This document shows positions 27,612 to 36,016 of a stretch of DNA of 64,000 nt, piece after piece. The stretch's first letter is position 1; each line of letters begins with the position of its first letter. The DNA comes from Ktedonobacter racemifer DSM 44963 (lineage in GTDB: Bacteria; Chloroflexota; Ktedonobacteria; Ktedonobacterales; Ktedonobacteraceae), in the NCBI RefSeq assembly GCF_000178855.1, contig NZ_ADVG01000004.1:1798001-1862000 (forward strand). Reading direction: 5' to 3'. A program made the translations under genes and the position numbers. The notes beneath the pieces are model-generated. The model was given only the letters and a program-made list of their open reading frames with translations. It did no database searches and was not told the DNA's origin.

Positions 27612-28988
27612 ATGTCCGCGACCATTACTACAGGCGAAGTCTTGCTGGAAGTGCAGCATGTCAGCAAAGTTTATGAAGAGAAGAAACCTCAGCGCGGTGT
27701 GCGTCTTCCTGTCGTCCTGGACGATGTAAGCCTGCAAATCCGCGCCGGGGAATTTATCGCCCTTTTGGGACCCTCTGGCTCAGGTAAGTCGACCCTCTTG
27801 CGCATCCTGGCTGGCCTGCTGAATCCAAGCTCAGGCGAGGTTCTGTTTAAGGGTGTGCCGCAGTATGGTCCTAATTCCCACCTGGCGATTGTGTTCCAGT
27901 CGTTTGCCCTCTTTCCCTGGTTTACGGTTCTGCAGAATGTGGAACTGGGCTTGCAGGCGCAGGAGGTACCACGCACGCAGCGCCTCAAGCGCGCCCTCTC
28001 TGCCATTGATCTGATTGGCCTGGATGGCTTTGAGGATGCCTACCCCAAAGAACTCTCGGGCGGTATGCGCCAGCGCGTTGGCTTTGCCCGCGCCCTGGTG
28101 GTGGAACCAGAGCTGCTCTTTATGGATGAACCCTTTAGCGCGTTGGATGTGCTCACCGCCGCCAATCTTCGTAAAGAGCTAATGAACCTCTGGCAAGCAC
28201 GGAAGATGCCAACGAAGGCCATTGTGATGGTAACGCACAATATTGAGGATGCGGTGAGCATGGCCGACCGCATCCTGGTGCTAGGGGCAGACCCCGGGCA
28301 TATTCGTGCCGAATTGCAGGGGTTGCCCATCACGCAACGTGAGAGCAAAGAGGAGGCTTACACGCAGATGGTTGATTTGATTTATCGCATCATGACCAGC
28401 CCGCATACCTCCGTGGAGTCTCTCCTGCCTCCTGAGCAACAGAAGACGCAGACCGGCGTTCTGCAACCGCCTAAGCCGCCTCGCCCATATCAGACACTGC
28501 CTCACGTCGATATTGGCGATATCACCGGTTTGATCGAGCTTGTCAACGCCAGCGGTGGACGCGAGGACCTCTATCAGCTGGGGCGTGACCTGCACCTGGA
28601 GGTCGATGACTTGCTCCCCATGGTTGAGGCCACTGACCTGCTAGACCTAGCTGATACTCGTGAAGGCGATCTGATTCTCACATCCACGGGCCAACGTTTT
28701 GCCGAGGCTGGTGTGCTGGAGGAGAAGCAGATCTTTCGTGAGCAGGCCCTGGCGCGTGTTACCATGCTGCGACACATCGTGCGAGACCTGCAAAAAGATC
28801 CCGATCATACCGTCTCGGAAGAGGTATATATGGACCAGCTTCGCGAACGCTTCAGCGACGATGAGGCCTGGTCCCAGCTCGAAACGATTATTAACTGGGG
28901 GCGCTACGCCGAGTTGTTCTCCTATGTTGAAGATCGCGGCGTATTCCGCCTGGAGGATCCTGAAACTAGTGAGAATACCAGAAGTTAA
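27612..28988 (+). CDS. ABC transporter ATPase with C-terminal AAA-associated domain
   Basis: The 458-residue protein has a nitrate/sulfonate-type ABC ATPase (1-260): Walker A 'GPSGSGKS' (53-60), signature 'LSGGMRQRVGFARAL', Walker B 'LLFMDEPFSALD'. A second domain of about 150 residues (300-445) beginning 'DIGDITGLIELVNASGGREDLYQLGRDLHLEVDDLLPMVEA' matches the AAA-associated C-terminal domain found on a subset of these ATPases, whose role is not established but may be regulatory. It forms one operon with the fused permease. Confidence 0.88.
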   Translation: MSATITTGEVLLEVQHVSKVYEEKKPQRGVRLPVVLDDVSLQIRAGEFIALLGPSGSGKSTLLRILAGLLNPSSGEVLFKGVPQYGPNSHLAIVFQSFALFPWFTVLQNVELGLQAQEVPRTQRLKRALSAIDLIGLDGFEDAYPKELSGGMRQRVGFARALVVEPELLFMDEPFSALDVLTAANLRKELMNLWQARKMPTKAIVMVTHNIEDAVSMADRILVLGADPGHIRAELQGLPITQRESKEEAYTQMVDLIYRIMTSPHTSVESLLPPEQQKTQTGVLQPPKPPRPYQTLPHVDIGDITGLIELVNASGGREDLYQLGRDLHLEVDDLLPMVEATDLLDLADTREGDLILTSTGQRFAEAGVLEEKQIFREQALARVTMLRHIVRDLQKDPDHTVSEEVYMDQLRERFSDDEAWSQLETIINWGRYAELFSYVEDRGVFRLEDPETSENTRS

Positions 28989-29019
28989 AGACTAGAGATA
29001 AGCCTGGAAACGAGCGAGG

Positions 29020-29042
29020 GGAGGCTAGCCAAACTGGCTAGC
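29020..29042. terminator. Short hairpin between convergent genes
   Basis: Arms 29020-29029 and 29033-29042 pair perfectly over 10 bases with an AAC loop, between the ATPase stop and the convergent ilvC stop. Neither side has a long T-run. Confidence 0.55.
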
Positions 29043-29099
29043 CTTGCATGGTCCAGGCCAGGTCTGGTTGCGTAATGTCACCTTTGAGGTGCTTGAGCC

Positions 29100-30077
29100 C
29101 TAGAGCATCTTGCGCATTCTGCGCCCGACCTCCTCGATGGGGTGTTCGGCGTCCTTGCGCCTCATGGCCGAGAGGCTGGGAAGTCCGGCCTGGTTCTCCA
29201 GAATCCAGTCGCGGGCAAAGGCGCCTGTCTGGATGTCTTTGAGGGTGCCGCGCATCTGTTCACGGGTATGCTGGTCGATGATGCGCGGTCCGGTGACGTA
29301 GTCGCCATACTCGGCGGTATCGCTGATGGCCTTGTGCATCTGGTTGATGCCGCCCTGGTAGAGCAGGTCGGCGATAAGCTTGACCTCTTGCAGGCAACAG
29401 GTGTAGGCGATCTCCGGCTGATAGCCAGCCTCGATGAGGGTCTCGAAGGCGGTGCGGATGAGCGAGGTGAGGCCGCCGCAGAGAACGACCTGCTCTGCGA
29501 AGAGGTCGGTCTCGGTCTCCTCACCAATGCTCGTCTGGATGACACCGACGCGAGTGCAGCCCAGACCATGCGCGTAGGCCAGCGTGAGCGCCTGGGCCTG
29601 CCCGGTCACGTCCTGCTGCACCGTCCAGAGCGCGGGGATACCCTTGCCCTCGCTATACATGCGGCGCAGCATGGGACCCGGCCCGTTGGGTGCGACCATG
29701 GCCACGTCGATATTGGTGGGCGGAATGATCTGCCCGTAGTGCAGGCTAAAGCCGTGCGCCACCATGAGCATCTTGCCATCGGCCAGGTGCGGCTGAATAT
29801 CCTGCTCATAGACCGCGCGCTGGTGCTGATCGGGAACCAGCAGCATAATAATATCCGCCTCTCGTGCGGCATCGCCGGGCAGAACAGGCTGCCAGCCATC
29901 AGCGATAGCACGCGCGCGGCTCTTGCTTGCCTCGGGTAGGCCGACTACCACGTTATAGCCGCTGTCGCGCAGGTTGAGGGCATGGGCATGCCCCTAGCTT
30001 CCATAACCAATAATGGCGATCCGCTTCCCTTGTAGTACGGTAGGGTCGACATCGCCCTCGTACGATATATGTGCCAT
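29100..30077 (-). pseudogene. ilvC: Ketol-acid reductoisomerase with in-frame TAG at codon 28
   Basis: This would encode a 325-residue class I ketol-acid reductoisomerase, the NADPH- and Mg-dependent second step of valine, leucine and isoleucine synthesis. It starts 'MAHISYEGDVDPTVLQGKRI' and reads 'AIIGYGS', then TAG (29994-29996), then 'GHAHALNLRDSGYNVVVGLPE'. The family has a near-invariant Gln here (GYGSQGH) in the NADPH loop, so a CAG-to-TAG change interrupts it. The remaining 297 codons are open and conserved to 'IEEVGRRMRKML'. Internal restart could not restore the cofactor site. Either a real loss, with a second copy elsewhere, or a sequence error. It lies downstream of panC and panB. 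Confidence 0.88.
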
Positions 30078-30110
30078 GATGTTTTGCTCTATCCTTTTTT
30101 ACGTGACTTC

Positions 30111-30192
30111 TCGCGCCTGCGGCGCTCGCCTAGTTAAGGGGTATGGGACGTGCTGGCAGCCTTCGGCTCCAGCACGCCCCATACCCCTTAAC
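30111..30192. repeat. GC-rich box plus 24-bp-arm palindrome with UUCG tip
   Basis: TCGCGCCTGCGGCGCT (30111-30126) is followed by arms 30133-30156 and 30169-30192 (one mismatch), with an inner AGCC-UUC-GGCU stem in the loop. In the direction of panB (stop at 30200) the stem comes just after the stop and could end that transcript or separate panB from ilvC. Confidence 0.8.
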
Positions 30193-30199
30193 CGTTTTT

Positions 30200-31057
30200 T
30201 TAATCTTCTATATTCTGTTCGCGTTCCTTCAGGAGGGCCTCCAGGACGCTTTTCTCCATGTGGTAGGTTTCTTTTTCAGCGGGGAAGCTGCCCTCGCGCA
30301 CATCGGCGCTGTAGCGCTGGATGGCCTCTGTAGCGGTATCAGCCAGGTTAGCGTATTTGCGCACAAATTTGGCCACAGGCTGTTTGTGTAGCCCGAGCAA
30401 GTCGTGGAAGACCAGGACCTGGCCATCGCAGTGTGGACCCGCGCCAATGCCAATCGTGGGTACGGCCACCTCCTGAGTGACGATCTGGGCCAGGCTATCG
30501 GGAATGCCTTCGAGGACGATGGCGAAGACTCCCGCCTGTGCCAGGGCCTTGGCGTCCGCGATCAGGTCGCGCGCGGCCTGGATGCTCTTGCCCTGTACCT
30601 TGTAGCCGCCCATGGCGTGTACGGATTGGGGTGTCAGGCCAAGGTGGGCCATGACGGGTATCTCGGCGTCTAGAATGGCCCTGACCACGGGTAGGCGCTT
30701 ACGTCCGCCCTCCAGCTTGACCGCTCCGGCCTTGCCCTCGCGTACCAGGCGGCCAGCGTTGCGTACGCTCTCTTCGACGGAGACGTGGTAGCTCAGCCAT
30801 GGCATGTCGACTACGACCAACGCGTTTGGGTTGGTACGTGTGACGGCGGAGGCGTGGTGCAGCATGATGTCGACGGTGACGGCCAGGGTATCCTCATAGC
30901 CCAGGACGACCATGCCCAGGGAGTCGCCAACGAGTAGCATATCGACCGCCGCGCTATCCGCGATCTGGGCTGAGGTCGCGTCATAGGCGGTCACCATGGT
31001 GAGTTTCTGGCCATTCTTGCGAGCGAGAATGGCAGGTGCGGTTATTTTTTCACTCAA
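30200..31057 (-). CDS. panB: 3-methyl-2-oxobutanoate hydroxymethyltransferase
   Basis: The 285-residue protein is a clear PanB, which transfers a one-carbon unit from methylenetetrahydrofolate to ketoisovalerate to give ketopantoate, the first committed step of pantothenate synthesis. Characteristic segments are 'MVTAYDATSAQIADSA' (21-36), 'DMLLVGDSLGMVVLGYEDTL' (39-58), the Mg-binding Asp region 'VVDMPWLSY', 'VKLEGG' and 'MAHLGLTPQSVHAMGGYKVQG'. The start is TTG at 31057 with a weak AGAGAG upstream. It lies between panC and ilvC on the same strand. Confidence 0.93.
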   Translation of the reverse strand: MSEKITAPAILARKNGQKLTMVTAYDATSAQIADSAAVDMLLVGDSLGMVVLGYEDTLAVTVDIMLHHASAVTRTNPNALVVVDMPWLSYHVSVEESVRNAGRLVREGKAGAVKLEGGRKRLPVVRAILDAEIPVMAHLGLTPQSVHAMGGYKVQGKSIQAARDLIADAKALAQAGVFAIVLEGIPDSLAQIVTQEVAVPTIGIGAGPHCDGQVLVFHDLLGLHKQPVAKFVRKYANLADTATEAIQRYSADVREGSFPAEKETYHMEKSVLEALLKEREQNIED

Positions 31058-31088
31058 GATTGTTCTCTCTTTTTATCTTTTCATGATT

Positions 31089-31188
31089 TCTCGCCACTAC
31101 GTGGCTCACCGTGGTTAGAGGATAGTGGTGTGGCAATACCTTCGGCATTGCCACACCACTATCCTCTAACCACGAGAAGCGCCGCAGG
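31089..31188. repeat. 27-bp-arm palindrome with family flanks, between panC and panB
   Basis: Perfect arms 31111-31137 and 31147-31173; loop contains CCUUCGG. The left flank (31089-31110) matches the left flank of the palindrome at 815 in about 18 of 23 positions. The right flank has a truncated GC-rich box AGCGCCGCAGG (31178-31188). It lies inside the panC-panB intergenic space. Confidence 0.8.
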
Positions 31189-31209
31189 GGCTGGGATTAT
31201 CCAATCCCT

Positions 31210-31267
31210 CACCAGTAGCCGCGTACGCAAGTAGTGTGTGGCCACCAGTAGCCGCGTACGCAAGTAG
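31210..31267. repeat. 25-bp direct repeat ending at the panC stop
   Basis: A 25-base unit at 31210-31234 recurs exactly at 31243-31267 after 8 bases. The second copy ends five bases before the panC stop codon. Function unknown. Confidence 0.7.
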
Positions 31268-31271
31268 CGTG

Positions 31272-32144
31272 CTAGCTCAAGATGCCTGTGTCCCAGGTGC
31301 CATCGGCGTGTAGAGCGAAATTGTCGATCAGGCGCACTGATCCCAGGCGGACGGCGAGCAGGAGGAGCGCGGAGGCTTGCAGCCGTTCGAGTGGTAGGAA
31401 GGTCTCCGCGTCGCGTACCTCGGCGTAGTCCAGGTGTGCCTGGAGTTCTTGCGCCACAACCTCGGCCATGGCCTGCATCACAGCAGCGGGGTTGCTCGTG
31501 GGTTGAGCCTCAAAGGCCTGCCGACCGGCCTGTAAAGCCTGGTAAAGTATGGGGGACGCGGCGCGGGTGGCTGGATCGAGATAGCTGTTGCGGCTACTCA
31601 TAGCCAGTCCATCGGCTTCACGTACGGTCGGGCGGATGCGCAGCGTGACGGGCAGATTGAGGTCGCGTACCATGCGTGTGATGACCGCGACCTGTTGCGC
31701 GTCCTTTTGACCGAAGTAGGCCCGCTGAGGTTGTATGAGTTGAAATAATTTGAGCACCACCGTGGCCACGCCGCGAAAGTGATTGGGGCGCGAGGCACCC
31801 TCGCCTTGTTCAACCAGGGAACCCTGTGGCTCGACATAGGTTGTGAAGCCTGGGGGATACATCTCGCTCGCAGTAGGCGTAAAGACCATGTCCACGCCTG
31901 CCGCCTCAAGCATATGCAGGTCTCGTTCCAGGTTACGGGGGTAGCGTTCCAGGTCCTCGTTGGGACCAAACTGCGTGGGATTGACAAAGATGCTAGCGAC
32001 AACGGTCGCGTTCTCGGAGCGCGCCGTTTGAAAGAGGGAGAGATGTCCCTCGTGGAGGTAGCCCATCGTAGGCACGAGGCCAACCGGGCCGCTCCACTGC
32101 GAGCGCTCATATTCTATCTCATGAATAGTGCTGACTATTCGCAT
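31272..32144 (-). CDS. panC: Pantothenate synthetase (pantoate-beta-alanine ligase)
   Basis: The 290-residue enzyme condenses pantoate with beta-alanine using ATP. The nucleotide-binding HIGH-type motif is seen in 'VPTMGYLHEGHLSL' (24-37), followed by 'VVASIFVNPTQFGPNEDLERYPR' and the KMSKS-like region 'SSRNSYL'. Length matches the family. It is the first gene of the panC-panB-ilvC set; ketoisovalerate, used by PanB, is made through IlvC, which explains the grouping. Confidence 0.94.
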   Translation of the reverse strand: MRIVSTIHEIEYERSQWSGPVGLVPTMGYLHEGHLSLFQTARSENATVVASIFVNPTQFGPNEDLERYPRNLERDLHMLEAAGVDMVFTPTASEMYPPGFTTYVEPQGSLVEQGEGASRPNHFRGVATVVLKLFQLIQPQRAYFGQKDAQQVAVITRMVRDLNLPVTLRIRPTVREADGLAMSSRNSYLDPATRAASPILYQALQAGRQAFEAQPTSNPAAVMQAMAEVVAQELQAHLDYAEVRDAETFLPLERLQASALLLLAVRLGSVRLIDNFALHADGTWDTGILS

Positions 32145-32297
32145 ACGTCATTGATCCTGTCTGTGTTCTTACCATTTATAATAACCCATTTGGTGAAGAG
32201 TTGCGATAGGCAGATGAAGAGACTGGCCTGGTCGCCAACACTTTGAGGCTGGCCTTGGAGCAACGGCTTGACTTTGCCTGTCGGAGGCCAGGGGGGA

Positions 32298-32531
32298 ACC
32301 TACCATGATTGGCATGTCTACAAGACCATCGCCACCGGCCCTTTGACGCCCCGGCTGGACGAGGTGCGCTCTCTCGGATGGTACTCTCGCGCCAACCTCA
32401 AAAAGCTTGCAGAACGCACGACCGCCTATAAACGCGGTGAGATCGCCTATCGAGACTGGGAACAACAGCCAGGGGTTGAACCTGTCCGGTGCGTCATCTT
32501 TGAGACCCTCGGGCTTCTCAAAGATAGATTA
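32298..32531 (+). pseudogene. C-terminal fragment of a NUDIX hydrolase
   Basis: The frame 'HDWHVYKTIATGPLTPRLDEVRSLGWYSRANLKKLAERTTAYKRGE..VIFETLGLL' resembles the C-terminal third of NUDIX family proteins (the conserved W/E-containing tail). The catalytic NUDIX box is absent upstream, so this is a remnant. Written in parts, the recognisable stretch spans about 75 residues. Confidence 0.5.
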
Positions 32532-32544
32532 GGGAGGACGCGAC

Positions 32545-32743
32545 ATGACCCCCTATCCTCATCCTCCTTGGGCTGGTTCTCTTGCTCAGCATTCTGGCAT
32601 CACATCCGCGAAGAGAACGCAGACGAGCACGCCAGGTCCAGGCCCACATATGGCAAGAAGCAGAAGCGCGTGGTGACATCACCATCCTTGATGATTGCAG
32701 CTCTGACCGTCCCATCATCACCATGAAGAGGCGACGTGATTAG
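32545..32743 (+). pseudogene. Small basic membrane protein, frameshifted at a C5 run
   Basis: An ATG at 32545 is preceded by GGGAGG seven bases upstream, but the frame derails at CCCCC (32549-32553). Removing one C gives a 65-residue protein: one N-terminal helix ('PILILLGLVLLLSILA'), an Arg-rich stretch ('HPRRERRRARQ') and an acidic-then-basic tail ending 'MKRRRD' at a TAG (32741-32743). A one-base homopolymer error is the simplest reading. No family recognised. Confidence 0.5.
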
Positions 32744-32829
32744 TACAGTAACTTATGCTAGCCAGCCCTTGTAGCGCCTGCTATGAGGCTTTTCTCTTAA
32801 AGGTCAAGTAGAAAATGACAGAAGAACAA

Positions 32830-33390
32830 TTAACCAGTGATCTCAACAATGCTCTTCTCGTTCATGAATGCCCTGAGTTTCGTCGTTGTGTCGAATTTCG
32901 AGAGTGGCGTGTGGACCATGATCTGTAAATCAGGGCGTTCCGGCATGACGAGGGTCGTCCCTTGGAAGGCGAGGGAGCCGATCAGAGGATGATTGATTTC
33001 GTTCTGATCGTGACATGTGAAGAGAATGTTGTGCTCAGGCCACCAAGTGCGAAATTCGGGACTTGCCTGGTACAAATCCGTAATCAGCTCCCCAAACCAA
33101 GTCTCGTTGGCATAACGGTCACTCCTCGCACGCAAGAGCGCGATGCTTCGCCGTGCAGCCTGTTCCCAATGCACAAGACGTTCTCGTTGCGAGGGGTCCA
33201 TAAAGGTGGACCAGACGGCGTTGCGCTCTCGCTCGGAGCAAATGAAGAAATCACCAAAAACGCGATTGCCACTGTCATTCCACGCGACCACATTCAAATA
33301 TCGATCGACGAGAAGTGCTGGGTAGATGCCCCATCCATCGAGAATGGCTTGATAGGCTGCGAGATGCTCGCGGCTCGGAAACATGGTCAT
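32830..33390 (-). CDS. MmyB-like ligand-binding domain protein lacking the HTH
   Basis: The 186-residue protein corresponds to the C-terminal MmyB-type ligand-binding domain that normally follows an XRE helix-turn-helix. Landmarks are 'YPALLVDRYLNVVAWNDSGNRVFGDF' (22-47), 'ERERNAVWSTF', 'LRARSDRYANETWFGELITDLYQASPEFRTWW' and the tail 'HPLIGSLAFQGTTLVMPERPDLQIMVHTP'. The DNA-binding half is missing: the frame starts in the linker, and a 35-bp-arm palindrome lies 37 bases upstream. It is either a domain-only sensor or a 5'-truncated regulator. Confidence 0.75.
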   Translation of the reverse strand: MTMFPSREHLAAYQAILDGWGIYPALLVDRYLNVVAWNDSGNRVFGDFFICSERERNAVWSTFMDPSQRERLVHWEQAARRSIALLRARSDRYANETWFGELITDLYQASPEFRTWWPEHNILFTCHDQNEINHPLIGSLAFQGTTLVMPERPDLQIMVHTPLSKFDTTTKLRAFMNEKSIVEITG

Positions 33391-33427
33391 TGGCCCACCT
33401 CAGCTCAGAAGCCCGTCCCATTCTACG

Positions 33428-33507
33428 GGATTTACAGTATCACTGCCTAGTTTCTTGGAATTTGTATTCTACAATTCCAAGAAACTAGGCAGTGATACTG
33501 TAAATCC
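33428..33507. repeat. 35-bp-arm palindrome
   Basis: Perfect arms 33428-33462 and 33473-33507 with a 10-base loop, upstream of the MmyB-like gene. There is no GC-rich box here. Its outer end overlaps the inverted-repeat element at 33500-33630. Confidence 0.85.
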
Positions 33508-33630
33508 TAACATTAAGCTGGCGAAATCTGTACAATTATCCTGATGGATTTCACCAGCTTCTCTGCACAAGAATACATGTCTTCACCAGAAAAATTGTTG
33601 GGAAATGACCAGTTTAATGTTGGGGTTTAC
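33500..33630. mobile_element. Miniature inverted-repeat element candidate (131 bp)
   Basis: Terminal segments 33500-33521 and 33609-33630 are inverted copies with four mismatches in 22 bases (core AACATTAA-CTGG). The interior is non-coding. The size and structure fit a MITE-like element, but no target duplication is clear. Confidence 0.45.
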
Positions 33631-33680
33631 AAGCCCATCACTTCGATCCTTCAAAGCTCATCAAAAGTTTCTCTCTTGGT

Positions 33681-34166
33681 TTAAATACCTAGATGTGTGA
33701 AACTGTGATACGAGCCCTTAATAGCACCTGCTATGAGGGCTTTTGTTGTGAGGTAAAACCGTATCACCCACTTCTGATAAATGCCTCTCAGGTCAGCACC
33801 AACCAACACGGGTTGTTGTCTCGGTGAGTAGCTGCAAGGACAGTATCGCCATGTTGCTTGAGGTGCTGAAAACAGTTCCTCGTGAACTGGTGATAGCTTA
33901 CCATCAAATTGTGTTGGAAGACTGACCTGGAACGGTGGAGTATTGTGAAACGGTTTGTCGTCGGCTACATGTTCCACTTTACTGCACACAGGCAAGCTAC
34001 AGCGGCTATGAATGTCATCGCTATCTGGTCTCGTGTTCCAGGCTTTCAATCCCCTGGTGCCGGGCGTGCGGCTCGCGCTAAGCAACAAACCTGATAACAA
34101 CGACATTGAGATTACTAGGCTTGTAACAATGAGGATCACGCTCTTTTTTTTGAAAGAAGAAACCAT
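33681..34166 (-). CDS. Hypothetical exported or membrane-anchored protein
   Basis: A 161-residue frame with a basic N-terminus and one hydrophobic segment (about 7-30, 'SVILIVTSLVISMSLLSGLLLSA'), then a polar Cys-containing region. AGGAG seven to ten bases before the ATG supports translation. No family is recognised and the C-terminal half has low-complexity signs of a non-conserved frame, so it may be a degraded gene. Confidence 0.4.
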   Translation of the reverse strand: MVSSFKKKSVILIVTSLVISMSLLSGLLLSASRTPGTRGLKAWNTRPDSDDIHSRCSLPVCSKVEHVADDKPFHNTPPFQVSLPTQFDGKLSPVHEELFSAPQATWRYCPCSYSPRQQPVLVGADLRGIYQKWVIRFYLTTKALIAGAIKGSYHSFTHLGI

Positions 34167-34381
34167 CACACGCTCCTACATTTCTGGCGCTAGACAACAA
34201 TCTTTCCTTTTCTTTTTCAAGAAACACGTACGCACCGATTTAGCTAATCTCTCTCACTGTGATCAACGTAACTTCCTCAAAAACTGATCCATTTTCATCT
34301 GCAAATGTAGTGAGGACATACGCCACGTTCCCAGTTACGCACCAAAAATGAGACTGGGAAAAACGTTCCTGTTTTCCTTTT

Positions 34382-34684
34382 TCAGTTTAGATGCGTAGAC
34401 GATCGACCGATGTGACCCCCTGCTACTTTGACGAACGCGACAAGCTTTTCCCTTACCGTCTTGTCAGCCCTTATAGCACCCGCTGTTTGTAAATGATATC
34501 GTTTAAAGTTTTTACGGGCTTCTTGTAACGTTATCCCATTGGGGCCTACGCTATCAGGATAATCAACTTGCGTGTGTGTTTGTTCCCAATAGCAAACCGG
34601 GCAAATCTCATAGGAACCCCAAGGGTCTTCTTCTAACGTAAGAAACCCACAACAGTAGCAAGCAAATTTCTTTTTGTTCGTCAT
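34382..34684 (-). CDS. CPCC family cysteine-rich protein
   Basis: A 100-residue protein with the CPCC-type pattern 'CYCCGFLTLEEDPWGSYEICPVCYWEQ', two CxxC knuckles spaced as in the Cys-rich CPCC family, followed by the conserved 'GPNGITLQEARKNFKRY'. It probably binds zinc; the family's role is unknown. The ATG at 34684 has AGGAG eight bases upstream; a longer frame to 34735 is less likely. AT-rich compared with the core genes. Confidence 0.8.
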   Translation of the reverse strand: MTNKKKFACYCCGFLTLEEDPWGSYEICPVCYWEQTHTQVDYPDSVGPNGITLQEARKNFKRYHLQTAGAIRADKTVREKLVAFVKVAGGHIGRSSTHLN

Positions 34685-36016
34685 GTAACTGTCTCCTGTT
34701 TCTCGTTTCTTGACCCAGGACCGAGATACGTGCAAAAATAGGACATAGGGGAAACGGGTATTAAATGAAATAGATTTGTTTCATGTATTTGTCGAAAAGT
34801 TTGCTGGATTGAATCAAAGATAAACAAGCGGCAGAGGTATGGCTGGCTCTCGAGTACGAACGGACCGCAATACCACACTAAGGCCCTTATGGTAAATGCC
34901 CTACGAAGTGGACGGATTTGGCCCGCAAATGTGGAACATTGCCCTCAATCTTGGACACTAGGACAAACTTTCCTGGACAAAACCGCTCCCCATCAGGCTT
35001 CTTTCACTGAAATTTTGTAAATTGGAGGAAAAAAGAGCGGAAAGCAAGGAGGTGTCTGATCAGCTCAAGCAAGGTGTCCATCTCCAATGGGGTCTGGCAA
35101 GGAAAAGTTCCTGGGACAGCCATATGGACCCGTATAACATGCGATATCTTTTCAACATCTAAGAGATGTTATTGCATTTCTTATCAAGGGCATCGACGAC
35201 TCAAAACGCTTCGCTGGAAGCAAAAAGAGGCGTCTTTGAGAGTCTGAGTCGAAAGAAAACAAGCCAGATGGCAGGGTGTGTCCTTCGGTTTGGAGAATTT
35301 GGAAGCTGAGCTTCTCCCGTTGGAGAAGAGAAGCAACAACAACTTTTTACCTGTCCAGATAGTTTAACAGGTATGACAGGCCGATATTGCTGTCCCAGGA
35401 GCTTTTCCTTGCCGGACTCCACGTTCGTGTACCGTTTTTCAGTTTGTTACCAACTTGCGGATGGCTTAGCGTACAGTTTTCACAAAATGATGCGATGACC
35501 CCATCATTCACCAAAATTGAAACGTCATGCGTTGCAAACGCACCACTCCGCATGAGGTCTACACGACCTCAGAAGATACTGCTGGCAAACCCTCAAAAGC
35601 CAGGCGACAAAGCCAGGCACAAGATGTATCACCAATGGAATCGCAAGAAAGATCAATTTTCTTGCTCAAACGTTCTGATGCAGGCGCGCTGTGGAGCGTG
35701 ATTTGCAGAGTGAAAAAGAAACGTTGTCTTGTCTCCTTAAGGAGGGGCTCACTCTGCTCGCAACCCATCCCTTGAGTGGGCTGCTCAGAGGGGTTCGCCA
35801 GCAGTATCTTCTGAGGCCATATAGAACCTCATCGGGAGTGGTGCTCTTACAGCACATGACGTTTCAAAATTGTGTAAGAGCCGCTTAATGTTTGGATTTA
35901 CCAGGGCCAACGCCTTAGCCACGGAAAGAAACCTCGCCACGCATCTTTTACAAATCCGTGCAGTGAGACTGACAGATAGCCACTGAAAGAGGCATGAAGA
36001 GGCTTTGGCGTTTCGC
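34685..36016. other. 1.3-kb non-coding region built of inverted-repeat fragments
   Basis: Two nested-scale inverted repeats are visible: 30-bp arms 35097-35126 / 35384-35413 (two mismatches) and about 80-bp arms 35512-35592 / 35793-35873 (diverged), each enclosing 200-260 bases. A segment at 34888-34951 recurs in diverged form at 39940-40003, and 35918-35985 recurs inverted near 39508-39578. No intact gene is present; short frames follow the repeats. The region looks like an accumulation of dead element ends. Confidence 0.6.
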
